Shown: in pieces, positions 54,284 to 64,000 of the stretch
Numbering within the stretch: the stretch's first letter is position 1
Layout of the letters: every line of letters starts with the position of its first letter
From: Stemphylium vesicarium
Taxonomy: Eukaryota; Ascomycota; Dothideomycetes; Pleosporales; Pleosporaceae
DNA length: 64,000 bases
Assembly (NCBI GenBank): GCA_004380135.1
Contig: QXCR01000032.1
Coordinates: 165,808 to 229,807, forward strand
Reading direction: 5' to 3'
The notes under the pieces: generated by a model
Seen by the model: the letters and a program-made list of their open reading frames with translations, nothing else
Database searches by the model: none
Told to the model about the DNA's origin: nothing
Made by a program: the position numbers and the translations under genes

Positions 54284-55985
54284 ATGGTAAAGGTCAAGAA
54301 GAAGGATTTGTGTGGTACTTGCCGAAAAAGGAAACTCCAAGTCAGTCCCCGTCTCGGCGCAGTTCGTCACCTCTCTGTCGAGCAGATTGCTGAACCACTT
54401 GCAGTGCGACGGCAAGTCTCCAGCTTGTTCGCAATGTATCTTAAGTCATCGGAAATGCGAAGGGTACCCGGACGCATTATTCGTCCCATTTGCTCCAAAT
54501 AAACCCATCGGCAGAGCTAAGGCCTCACGAGGAGCTCCAAGATCGAAATTATCGAAAGCGCTTGCAGCGAGCCCGTCTTCTTGTCCCTTCGACACTGATT
54601 CGCCCCATACTGAGCCTGATATCCCGTCCGACATATCCATCAACACTGATGTACGAGATGACTTGCCGTCTACATCGCCAACGAACCCGGAAGATTTGGC
54701 CCAACAAGTGTCTTTGATCTTGCGCAATTTCGTCCCCTTGGACGAAGTTGGGTGCGGGGCTTTGGATGCCTCCCAAAGCTGTTCCCGATTTTGCGGCTCT
54801 TGGGCTATGGCTTTGCCTGATTTAGTCGCCGATGAGACCGGCCCGTTCACCGAATGTTTAAACGCAGCTGTGAATGCCTTGGCATTGGCCATAACCGCCT
54901 ATCGTACAAGAGAGCGCATGCTACATTCTGTTTCGGCACAATATGAGCTTAGCCTTCGCCTTTTGGGGCAAGGCTTGGCAGTCTCTGGGAACGTTTATGA
55001 CAATACGCTTGCAGCTACAGTGATGTGTTTAGCCCTCCTAGAGGTAAAACCGCCCATGAAGATCATCCCTTAGAGCCCTATGTCAAGAAGAGTGCTAATT
55101 CTTTTGGGGACGGCCAGATACTTTCGCCGACGCGACCAGCCAATTGGATGGTACATGTGGAGGGTGTCGCCAAGATAATACAACTTTCTACGCCGGAGCT
55201 TTTTGAATCTGGGCTGGAACATACCTTGTTCATGGGATTCAGACCGCTACTAGTCAGTAGCAAGACCCAAGGCCCATCTTGTTGACTCGAACTAATTTGC
55301 TTCGCAGATATTGAAGTCCTTTTTTAACCGCAAGGCAAACTTCTTCGCAGACGACTCTTGGGCCAGACTACCCTTCCAACATCAACAAGTCGCGCCATTG
55401 CAAAGCCTTTTGGGCGTGGTCGCGCAGATACCAGCAATCCTAGAAACGATCGACGCTACAGCATCTGATTCGTCTCATGCAGCCTCAAGGTCCATACATC
55501 AGTTACTCATAGAGATGGAAGAGGGTCTAGCACGCCTTGAGTTTTGGCACTCTAATTTTCTGCAGAGCGCTTCAACATTACTTTACTGGCATCGAACTAT
55601 CGAGCGCCCTGCAGGTGACTTCCAAGCTTTGTGGTATCCAGATCTCAGCACTGCGAACGCATTCACCTACTACTGGACTTTCCGAATTATCTGCCTGGAT
55701 ACGATTGGCAGTCTCACCCAGCAATGCGCAGACGCGGAACAGTTCGTGCCGATGACTCGTTACGAAAGCGGAGCTTTACATGGAGAGCGCATTGACATGA
55801 GCATCCGCATTTATCAGAGCATGGAGTACATTCTCCAGGAAAAGTTCATGCTTTATGGACTCGCCTCTGCAAGCGTTCCGCTGGATGTGGCATGCAAGGC
55901 ACTTGAGTCAACAATTGAGGGCCGCAGGATCCTGGAGACGCTAGATCAGTCAATCGTCTCCCGTACCAAGATATGGGATAGATGA
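54284..55985 (+). CDS. Zn2Cys6 transcription factor
   Basis: Exons are 54284-54340, 54405-55043, 55118-55252 and 55308-55985, giving 502 aa. Introns are 64, 74 and 55 nt, GT-AG. The first intron lies between the third Cys-coding region and the rest of the zinc cluster: DLCGTCRKRKLQ joins CDGKSPACSQCILSHRKC, giving Cx2Cx6Cx6Cx2Cx6C. Such an intron inside the cluster is common in fungi. The remainder is the helical fungal-specific regulatory region (SLILRNFVPLDEVG, MCLALLE, then a helix-rich C-terminus ending SRTKIWDR). A short basic run precedes the cluster (MVKVKKK). Probably a pathway regulator; neighbouring hydrolase and transporter genes are candidate targets by position only. Confidence 0.87.
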
Positions 55986-58247
55986 GCATTTCTTTGCATA
56001 AAGTAGAAGAGATCAACGCTTGACAGGGCTCAAAATAAGAGAAGAATGAGCAATAGAACATCTTCTGATATCGACACTGATCTGTGTCTGCGTCCCGGCA
56101 TTACTTTGTTCTCACTCTTCAGACCTGTTCGTTACCCTTTCAGCTAACTTAAGTGTCTTTCACACAAAACAAATAACTCAATGACGTTTCTAATGGCGCA
56201 CTGAATAGACCTGTTGCCTCATTCTTTTTCCCGTACATAGCATTATCGCCACACCCTTTTGTAGATTACACGGTCCCCCTGTCATTGTTTATCGTCAATA
56301 CATCAAGGTAGTCATTCCAAACTCAACCGCACCCACGTCGATAGCGAGGCACACTTAGGGTAGTAAAATGACCAACACTGATCACCCCAGAAACATGGAC
56401 GAGCCTGCACCCTGATGCCGTCTATCCGAGTTGATGTTACATAGCTTCTTCGCATTACCTAAGATCTGTGGGATACAAAGCGAACATCGTCGAATGAAGT
56501 CATCGTCACAAAGGAATGAGTAATCATCTCGCACAAATTGCCTTCTACAACCTTGTTTGGAACGATATGCCCTGCTAGGTCAAAATGCTTTATCCATGGT
56601 ATAGCCATATGAAGTTGCGATAGCAGCCTCAGGCACGCTCAATACGGCAAAGCAGTTACACATGGCACGCCTGTACAAAGAAATTTTAAAGTTCAGAGAG
56701 GTTCATACCTACCCTGAGCCGATGATGACATGCCAGACAACGAACACCTTGCCACAACCATCCCTGCTGTGGCATGGGTGCAGCGGAGTATACTCCCCAG
56801 ACCTCGGCTCGGTTCAACATGTTCTACACTTGATCAGATCAGTAGTTTAGTGGTCTCGCTAACCAAGCTGTCAACGCCCGGCAATTGCGCGCTCGTCCGA
56901 TGTGTAATGAAAGTAAAGAACCATGCGTTTCACCACGTCAATCTCAAATAGCATAGCGTTCCACCACCAGCCTGTACTAGAACAGTCCCCGTAGCGTACC
57001 ACAAACATACAAAACCCCCCAACGCCCGCGAATCATTAGCGCCCCTAGCTACCCATGGAGAAACCAACCGTCTGAACGACCAAACAGCGAGTCATACCAA
57101 AAACTTTACAGTGTAGCCTCGTAGTTTGGTTTCCTGAGACAAAGCGCATCGCAGACAACTCCGAGCCTCGTCACCCCATTTCTCGCCTCAACGATGTCTG
57201 TCTCGCTCACCGGACGCGCCCGGAACAGCGGTGGGCTTGTACGATGGGTGTAAGTAGCAGCGATGTAGCACCGAACAAAGCAGCAAGTACAAAGCGAGAA
57301 AGTAAGCGTGCAAGGTACAATAAACGAGTAATCACGTGGGGCGGACGAGGATGCGGGGTCCAAATGCATCCCAATCCAGTGCACTCTACGCCCAAAAAAG
57401 CAACCTCGCGGCGCCCCCATCGATCCCCCACGGTTTTCCTTACGCCTCAGTTGTATGCTTGTTCATCCACATCCATCCATCCATCCACTCGGCTGTTCCC
57501 GCCCACGCGGCCAAAAGAACATAAAGAAACAGCCGTGCGCTATACGAATGCGAGGCCGCTAGAAAGGTGGCATGTCAATAGAGTTACAGTGGCGTTTCTA
57601 CGTATCGGTGAGCTAAGATTGGAGATTAAACTGTAAGCAGACAGGAACTTGTCCTAGAGCAGCGGTTCCCAAGCTGTCAGTTCCATGGTCTATGGCTCTG
57701 GTTATGCGTTTGGTGCGAGGGGAACTGAGGACCTGGTATGGAGATGCCGAGGTGAATTATAGGTAGGTAGGCTAATTCCGGATGCGTCTCTTAATGACGA
57801 TCGCGAGTGCGAATAAGAAATTCGACGGCATTCTAAGCTCGAAAGCGGAAACAATCCGCGGTCTTTCATGCTAGAAAGAGCGCTCGTTAGACTACAGACT
57901 GGGTATAATGCTGTTCTGGTGTTGTCACCCGGCATCTGGTAAGGTTCTCGGTAAGTGCATGTACCCTTGGTCCTGATCGACACTGCACTACCATCGCAAT
58001 GGGTTGTGGCTGCACGACCGACCACCAACTAAGGTTTATCGGTTTGCAACATACACGATTCAGGAAATGCGCATGGTTGGCCCAGTCAGAGCAAGCCATT
58101 GGAGAGTGAGGAAGAGAAGAAAGGGAGTATATATAATATGGAAGAGGGCTACTCTCATGATTCCGTCAGCGACCAGATCACCATCTCAGTCTCGCAATCG
58201 CCCAAGCCCCTCTCACGCCGTGGATATATTAATCCAAGTCTTGCAAT
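55986..58247. other. gene-poor region of 2.3 kb
   Basis: No gene is recognised. There is a short (ATCC)n stretch at 57471-57487. A TATATATAATAT box at about 58128-58140 lies 110 nt before the lipase start and is its probable core promoter. Confidence 0.5.
57471..57487. repeat. short ATCC microsatellite
   Basis: Four tandem ATCC units. Too short to interpret. Confidence 0.7.
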
Positions 58248-59321
58248 ATGAAGTTTTCTACCATCGCCCTTGCCGCTCTCGCAGCACCCATGGTCTATGC
58301 AGCGCCCGCAAACACGAACGTAGGCCGCGACATAGCCGCCCCCACGAAAACGCACAAGGACAATGGTAAACCCACAGACGTCTCCAAGCTCAAGCATCGC
58401 CAACAGGCTCGACGTCGAGAACTTAGTACGTCCCCAAGAAACAAATCCGTCTAAATGTAAGAAAAAAAGGCCATCAAACTAACACGCCTAAAAGTTCAAC
58501 CATCCCTCTACCCCACCCTCCAACGCTACACCCGCTTCGCAGTCGCTTCGCTCGCAACCTTCGTCTACGGCCTCGGCACCTGCGCCAGTCCACCCTTCAA
58601 CTCGGTCCTCGTGCGCAAAGTAACCTCCCTCCTGACGGACACACAAGTCGCCATTTTCCAAGACGACAGCGCCCGCGAATTCATAGTTTCCTTCCCCGGC
58701 ACATCCTCAATCCAAGATTTCGGCACAGACTTCAACTTCTTCTTCATGCCCTTCGACAACGTGCCGGGCTGCGATGGATGCCAAGTCCACGGCGGCGTGC
58801 TGAAAGGGTGGAAGAGCGTGAAAGAAGGGTTGGTGGCGGAGTTGGCGGAGTTGACAAGAGAGAACCCCGGGTACAGGACGGTAATCGTGGGACATAGTCT
58901 TGGTGGTGGGTTGGCTAGTATCGCGTACACGGATCTCAAAGCGAACGGGGTCAGGGTTGATGCGGCGTATACGATGGGGTCCCTGCGTGTGGGCAATCAG
59001 GCGTATGCGGATTTTACGGATCGGTTGAGTGGGGCTAGTGATGGCCAGTTGGGCAGTTTGATCAGGATTACCCATGGGATTGATGGGGTGCCCGGGCTGC
59101 CGACTATGCCGATGGGGTTCCAGCATACGCGGACGGAAATTTATGAGAGGGATACTGCGCTTTTGCTGGGGACGCAGAGTGCGGGCACCACGTTTAGGTG
59201 CTTTGGGCAGGAGGCCATGGATTGTAATAAGGGGACTGCGGTTGGGTTTATTAACCAGGATCATTTGGTTTATACGGGGATTTCGATGACGACGGGGGAG
59301 CAGTGCGCGAGTACGGATTAG
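58248..59321 (+). CDS. secreted class 3 lipase
   Basis: Exons are 58248-58425 and 58495-59321, giving 334 aa. The intron (69 nt) is GTACGT...AAAAG. The N-terminus MKFSTIALAALAAPMVYAAP is a signal peptide, followed by a basic pro-like segment (KLKHRQQARRRE). The alpha/beta hydrolase core has IVSFPGTSS (oxyanion region), the nucleophile elbow VIVGHSLGGGLASI, a catalytic Asp candidate in THGIDGVPGLP and a C-terminal His in INQDHLVYTG. Cys pairs are consistent with secretion. The family includes triacylglycerol lipases and feruloyl esterases. Codon use changes from C-ending to G-ending in the second half, but the frame is intact. Confidence 0.93.
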
Positions 59322-59707
59322 GTGGGTGGGAATCTGGAGGGTGGGGTTAGTAATGTGCAGTATTCATCATTTTCAAACATGGAGCTTTGATTGTCAGTGT
59401 CGTGCAAGTCCCTTACCAGAAACGAGTGAGGTCTGGAGCGATCTCTCTTGAGTTCTTATTGATATTTCTCTGCTCCCTCGACAATGGCGAAGGGACAAGA
59501 GTGATGCGCAAGAATGAGTCATGTTCAAGTTTAAACAACGAGAGCCGACTGGAAAGGATGGTGGTTGGGTGGAGGGGATTCAAGAGAACATGACGATTGG
59601 TATCAAATGCTACGCTAGGTGACTAGTAGAAGCGAAGTACATGCGATTGTATATGCACGAAGAAGATGCTGATGCAAATAAATGGTGGGCGAAGATTATA
59701 AAAGTCG
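59322..59707. other. intergenic region between convergent genes
   Basis: 3' flanks of the lipase and transporter genes. Nothing else is seen. Confidence 0.5.
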
Positions 59708-61437
59708 CTAACGTCCCTCCAACCTCAATCGATCTCTACTCCGTCCCTCGTCTCTCCTCGCAACAACGAACCACAGACTGCTGATCCAGCAAAGTATCAC
59801 ACCAAGCCAGGTTTGTGCTGGGCTCTTGAATAATGTGATAGCCACGAGCTGGAAGGCACTCCGGGGAACAGCTACGAAAGTGGCTGTCAGCGGAGACGTT
59901 GTCTTTACTAGCAATAGTGTGCCGGAGAAGACAGCCCAAGAACCCATGCCACCGAATAGCATCATGGCCCAGAAAAAGGGCACGTCGAGGAAAGGGATGT
60001 TGTGGTATATGTGCGGCACCTCGCCAGAGAGAATGACTATGGGCGTAAGGATTGCGAGCGAAACGATGGACGTGTAGTGTAGGGTGCGGTAGAAGGCGCG
60101 GGTTTCTTCGCGGTTGCCCGACTCCTCGGAGCTGGTAGGATATCCGGTCAGCACGTCGCCCGATGGCACCAGCCTTGCGACCATGGTGCGGTATGTGCGA
60201 AGAAGGAGGATGGGGTAGAGTGCGACGAAGATGGACGAAAATACGCCTGCAACGACGGACTCCCAGGTCACGCGGACGTCGGAGCGGTATGAGGCGAAGA
60301 AGAGGTTGAGGGTCGCGACGAGGGCCGAGGAGAGCGTGCTGCCTGTAACGTTTTCTTTTTGGAGGATGCAAGCGAAGATGATAGCCAACGGGGTTATGCC
60401 AATGCGAGCGAGTTGGTAGGTCGGCAGGGGCGCGTATCTGATGCATATTAGAGAAAGTATGTAGATGAAAGAGCGGGCATCTTACGCAAAAGAGTAGTTG
60501 CTAAGGAGGACCTTGACGACGAAAACGACGGCAAGAGGGAACACCTGTTTGGCAACCTGCAAGTCAAATTCAAAAAGTCCGCCGCCTGCAATACCTCCCG
60601 AGCCGTTGGAGAGCCAGCGCGCAAAGGCGGATATTCCAGGCTTCTTACTCCCTCTATATGCTCCTCCCTGCGGTGCGGCTGGTTGCGATGGTGGGACAGC
60701 AGCACCGAAACCGATGAATTGTAGGGGGTCGGCGGAGAAGCGTAGGAGGCTCGAGACGAGTATGAGAAGGATGTGGGTAATGATGAGCTGTACGTAGGAT
60801 TGTGTGAGGGGAAATGGAAATCTGGCCCTATTAGTATGTGCTAAGCGTTCGTTGATATAAATCCTCACTTGTACACGCCCGTCAGCATGATGAAGCGGTT
60901 CATCAGCAATAGTCCAAAGCTACACCCGCCGACCCAGAAGACGAGCAGTCCAACCCAGGCCTGCCAGCCCTTCCATGTGCCGAAGAAGAAGGCCCCAGGA
61001 CCGCCCTGTTGCCAGAAACCACGAAAAGCATGGCTCCCTCTTCCTACATCGCTACTGACTAGCGGTCGTATGCTACTCGCGGGCTCGTATTCGTCGTCCT
61101 CATCCTCGCTCTGCGCGGCGCTTCGAATACGTGGATACGGGCTGTTGCTGCGACTCCCGATATCGATGAGGGGAACAGCAGGCTGAAGTTCCGACTGCGA
61201 GTTGTGCGCCGAGTGGCTTCGTCTAGAAGTCTCCATCTGGGCATAGAATTCGACGTCGGAATGGTCGGTATCGTCTATAGAGCTGGCGCTGTTGTTGCGC
61301 CCGTGTGCTGGACTGTTCTTTCTCTTCCTGTCCTTGGGAAGCTGCACGGGGTCGCGCGAGAGATTGCTGAGGAAATCGAGGGGTTTTCGGAACGTATTTT
61401 GGGTAGTCCGAGTGAATGCGCGCGACGAATTCATCAT
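59708..61437 (-). CDS. nucleotide-sugar / triose-phosphate-type transporter (DMT superfamily)
   Basis: Exons are 61437-60869, 60821-60486 and 60437-59708, giving 544 aa. Introns are 47 and 48 nt, GT-AG. A long cytosolic N-tail (about 145 residues, Ser/Asp/Glu rich, EDEDDEYEP) precedes roughly ten helices. The first helix follows GWQAWVGLLVFWVGG; later blocks include QVFPLAVVFVVKVLLSNYSF, YAPLPTYQLARIGITP and RVTWESVVAGVFSS, with FAVPRS-like AVPRSAFQLVAIT near the end. This is the pattern of Golgi GDP-mannose/GDP-sugar and triose-phosphate transporters. The second helix pair is separated by a Gly/Ser-rich loop of about 50 residues. The substrate is not decided. The start is the first of two adjacent ATGs. 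Confidence 0.85.
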
Positions 61438-61686
61438 GGCCGCTTCATTGCGCGAGAAAAAGGGAGCGACTGCATGGCTGACGACGTGTGTCTATCCGTA
61501 AAAGTTGAGCACAGGCAGGTACGAGGCCGGCGCAACAACCTGGACCCTGCCCTGAGCTAGGGGGAAGGTGGGCCCCCTAATTTCTGGGGACTTGCGCGAC
61601 GACACTAAGAACACCATCGCCATCTTCACAACAAATAATCTAGTCAGCATAGAGAGAGTTGTTGGAAAAGCATATCTCAAGATCTA

Positions 61687-62970
61687 ATGGCGTCATCTAG
61701 CCAATGGAAGTCACATGTCAGGCAGCAGTTCTGTTCCGCTCACATCGCCGGCGCTGATGACTATCCTAGCTGCATCTTCCAGGACGATCTCGGCGACTGG
61801 AGCAAACAAGCTGCTCAGATGCACGACATATACAGCCAAGCTTCCTACTGCATCGCAGCCACTGCTGCTCCTAGTGGCGATGTCGGACTCTTCTTCGCAC
61901 GAAATTCTTGGCAGAACCCTGTCAAGATAAGATCCGACTCCGTCTTCTATGGCCACAATGAATTACACGAGCTTGTGGGCGAATATTGGTGCAGTTGTCG
62001 CTACATTGACCCTAACATTGCCATCAGTGAAGCGCCTTTAAACAGGAGAGCTTGGGTCATGCAAGAGCGGTACTTGAGCACACGGCTTATTCATTTCACT
62101 GCAGAAATGGTCTTCTGGCAGTGTTTCACGCATTTGACCAATGAAGCACTTCCCCGGGGAGCTCCTTATAGCCACATTTATTTGCGTGGTGCGGACGTTC
62201 GGAGAACGAGCGAAATAGTCAACCGCGGTCGAGTCAATGTGCCGCTTTTGACGGTGACGATAGATTCTCATGAATCCTCAAAGATATATGACGCGTGGTA
62301 CGAGCTTAGGAAGGCTTACTCGCTGTCCGGGATGACAAAGGAAGAAGATTCACTCGTTGCAATTGACGGAGTCGCCCAAGACATTGGTGGCGTCATAAGT
62401 GATACTCTCATTGCCGGACTTTGGGAAAGCCGAATGATTGCAGATATGTGCTTGTTAACCTGGAACGACTATGAACATACGAATAGGCCGCTCATCTGGC
62501 GCGCCCCGAGTTGGAGCTAGGCAATTGTAGCTTCCCCTGTTACTGGGCCCACAAGACGTTCGCAAACAGCGGATAACGACAAAGACATGGGAACCATCGA
62601 AAATCTGTTGGTCGACCAGAGCCCGTCTGGAATTCTCAAAACTGCTTCCATGATCTCAAGGTGTCGCCTCATAGATCAAGACTGGCCCGACCCATTACCA
62701 TACTTCTTGGAGCCTTACCACATCTACGTGGGCTTGGATGACCAAACGGTTCGGCCCCTTGAAAACTCGGTCGGGAACCCAAATTTGGTGATATTGCGAG
62801 ATGAGAGTTATGTAGAGGATAACGAGCGTAGTAAAGTTGCAGGAGTCCTGGTGGGCCCCAGTAGCCGAAAGTCTGGTGCTTTCGAGCGGATTGCACACTT
62901 CTACACAACTGAGTCCAAGATCCTGGAGGCGTACCACGAAACTGAAGAGACGGTTATTGAACTCATATAA
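61687..62970 (+). pseudogene. truncated HET-domain gene with a nonsense codon
   Basis: The frame starts MASSSQWKS but lacks the first HET motif (LSHCWG type). It enters at FQDDLGDWSKQAAQMHDIY, which corresponds to the middle of the HET domain, and continues with LNRRAWVMQERYLSTRLIHF and FWQC. At 62518-62520 a TAG follows RAPSWS, where intact family members have RAPSWSWA-like sequence. The same frame then stays open to the stop at 62970. TGG to TAG is a CpA-to-TpA change on the opposite strand. The loss of the N-terminal third plus the stop indicates a pseudogene of the heterokaryon-incompatibility family. Confidence 0.75.
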
Positions 62971-64000
62971 TCTTTTGCGCGTCCACAGTTTCCGATACGA
63001 TGCCGCTGTCTCCTGAAACCAAACGACATGCCATCTACAGGCCACCGGACATCATGACTACAAGAGGGTGGAGCTTCGCAGGGCACGTATTAAGCCGTCG
63101 CAATCACTTTATTCCTACTCATTCCACAACACGGCAATGTCGTACCACAGGCAATCTCTGGGCCACTTTTCGCACGATAAATACAAACGCCAACGTATCT
63201 AAACGCCACCACTAGCGATACCAACTCCGCTGCCACTGGAATAGACAGCAGCAGCCTTCTCCTACAATACACATGTTTCCCATCCTGTCGCTTTGAACAT
63301 CTCTTTGGGCTACAAATCGTTTGTATCTACTGTCATTACCTCACAATCAATATATCGCTTTTCCCTTCCCCAACACAACCGAGAATCTCGAGTGCGCTGA
63401 GAACATGCAGCTCTATGTTCTTCTCGGGAACTAGATAAGATAGACACGAGTGAAGATGAACAGTACCGCACATCAAAGCTTCCTTAAACCCTTCTTTTCC
63501 TTCACAACAACTCCCTCAAAACATCTCCTACACCCCACGAAAACATAACCGCTCTAGCCCCACTCCCCAAAGCAGAAGGTACAAAGCCTTTTCCAACACC
63601 CTGACAGGCTTTCCACGCCAAGCTACCCCAGTACCCTGACACCCAGCACCGATGACGACTAAAACGGTGTTCCTTCTTTGCACCTTCCAGAGACATGGGT
63701 CGGTCGGGGTTCGCCAACTAGAACAGGGACATGCATGCACGTGTGTATTGGTGGCGCTGTATGCGACCGAGTATCAGAACTATTTACTCTGCGTGAAGGT
63801 CTTCATATGCACGCTGGTCATACTACGCTGCTGTGAATTCGGCGTTTGAGCCGAAGACCTATCGGAGGGGGCTTTTGGGATCGAAGGATGCGGTATCATC
63901 CGAGCGGGCAAGGGAGGGAGAGTGAGAGACGGAGAAGGAAGGGAGGAAGGAAGGAAGTTGGCATGGAGATCGGCGATGAGGAACAGGTAAAGTGGGGGGG
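62971..64000. other. intergenic region to the window end
   Basis: No gene is recognised. A purine-only GGA/AGG-rich stretch runs from about 63908 to 63958. Confidence 0.5.

Noticed and set aside
57244..57636. Plus-strand frame of 130 codons in the 56-58 kb gap
   Set aside because: Low-complexity, overlaps a microsatellite, and has no family features.

Overview
The window is from a filamentous ascomycete, most likely a dothideomycete of the Pleosporales type. I infer this from the short GT-AG introns (46-90 nt) with CTAAC-like branch sites, the HET-domain and NACHT-WD40 genes, the AP-1-type bZIP gene, and nonsense changes that look like repeat-induced point mutation (RIP). No species can be fixed from the sequence alone. 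All gene models below were built by eye from splice signals and reading-frame continuity.

Layout. 0.1-2.0 kb: unrecognised conserved-looking gene. 2.0-6.2 kb: no credible gene, but an array of TATA plus pyrimidine-tract modules. 6.2-16.2 kb: housekeeping block with a vacuolar Ca2+/H+ exchanger, a GH81 beta-1,3-glucanase, UTP14, mitochondrial ribosomal protein mL41 and COQ3. 16.8-25.4 kb: accessory stretch with a broken kinase/SH3 gene, a four-pass membrane protein between two diverged direct repeats, a cyanamide hydratase, two tandem ankyrin genes (one broken) and a frameshifted gene for a putative secreted protein. 25.6-34.5 kb: PAN2, an SPF30-like splicing factor and an AP-1-like regulator, followed by an intergenic region dense in ATGTCT. 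37.7-38.8 kb: a secreted tyrosinase. 41.4-49.5 kb: the most unusual locus (below). 50.6-56.0 kb: MFS transporter, metallo-beta-lactamase-fold hydrolase and Zn2Cys6 regulator. 58.2-63.0 kb: secreted lipase, nucleotide-sugar/triose-phosphate-type transporter and a truncated HET gene.

Main discovery candidate. An intact HET-NACHT-WD40 NLR gene (43656-48268; 1520 aa; 14 near-identical 42-residue WD40 repeats) lies inside a 5951-bp segment bounded by 65-bp terminal inverted repeats and flanked by TA on both sides. The segment interrupts a minus-strand gene that encodes a fungal STAND-type N-terminal domain joined through a low-complexity linker to a Rho-family GTPase. Removing the segment and one TA leaves the interrupted gene continuous and in frame. 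I see no transposase. The sequence therefore looks like a non-autonomous TA-targeting (Tc1/mariner-like) element whose only cargo is an allorecognition/immune receptor. The interrupted gene carries four in-frame TAG codons consistent with RIP, while the NLR remains open.

How genes may work together. UTP14 and mL41 share a 190-bp divergent promoter. The 50.6-56.0 kb trio could be a small regulator-transporter-enzyme unit. The NLR and the HET remnant belong to the fungal non-self recognition repertoire. The remaining genes are ordinary housekeeping or secreted functions.
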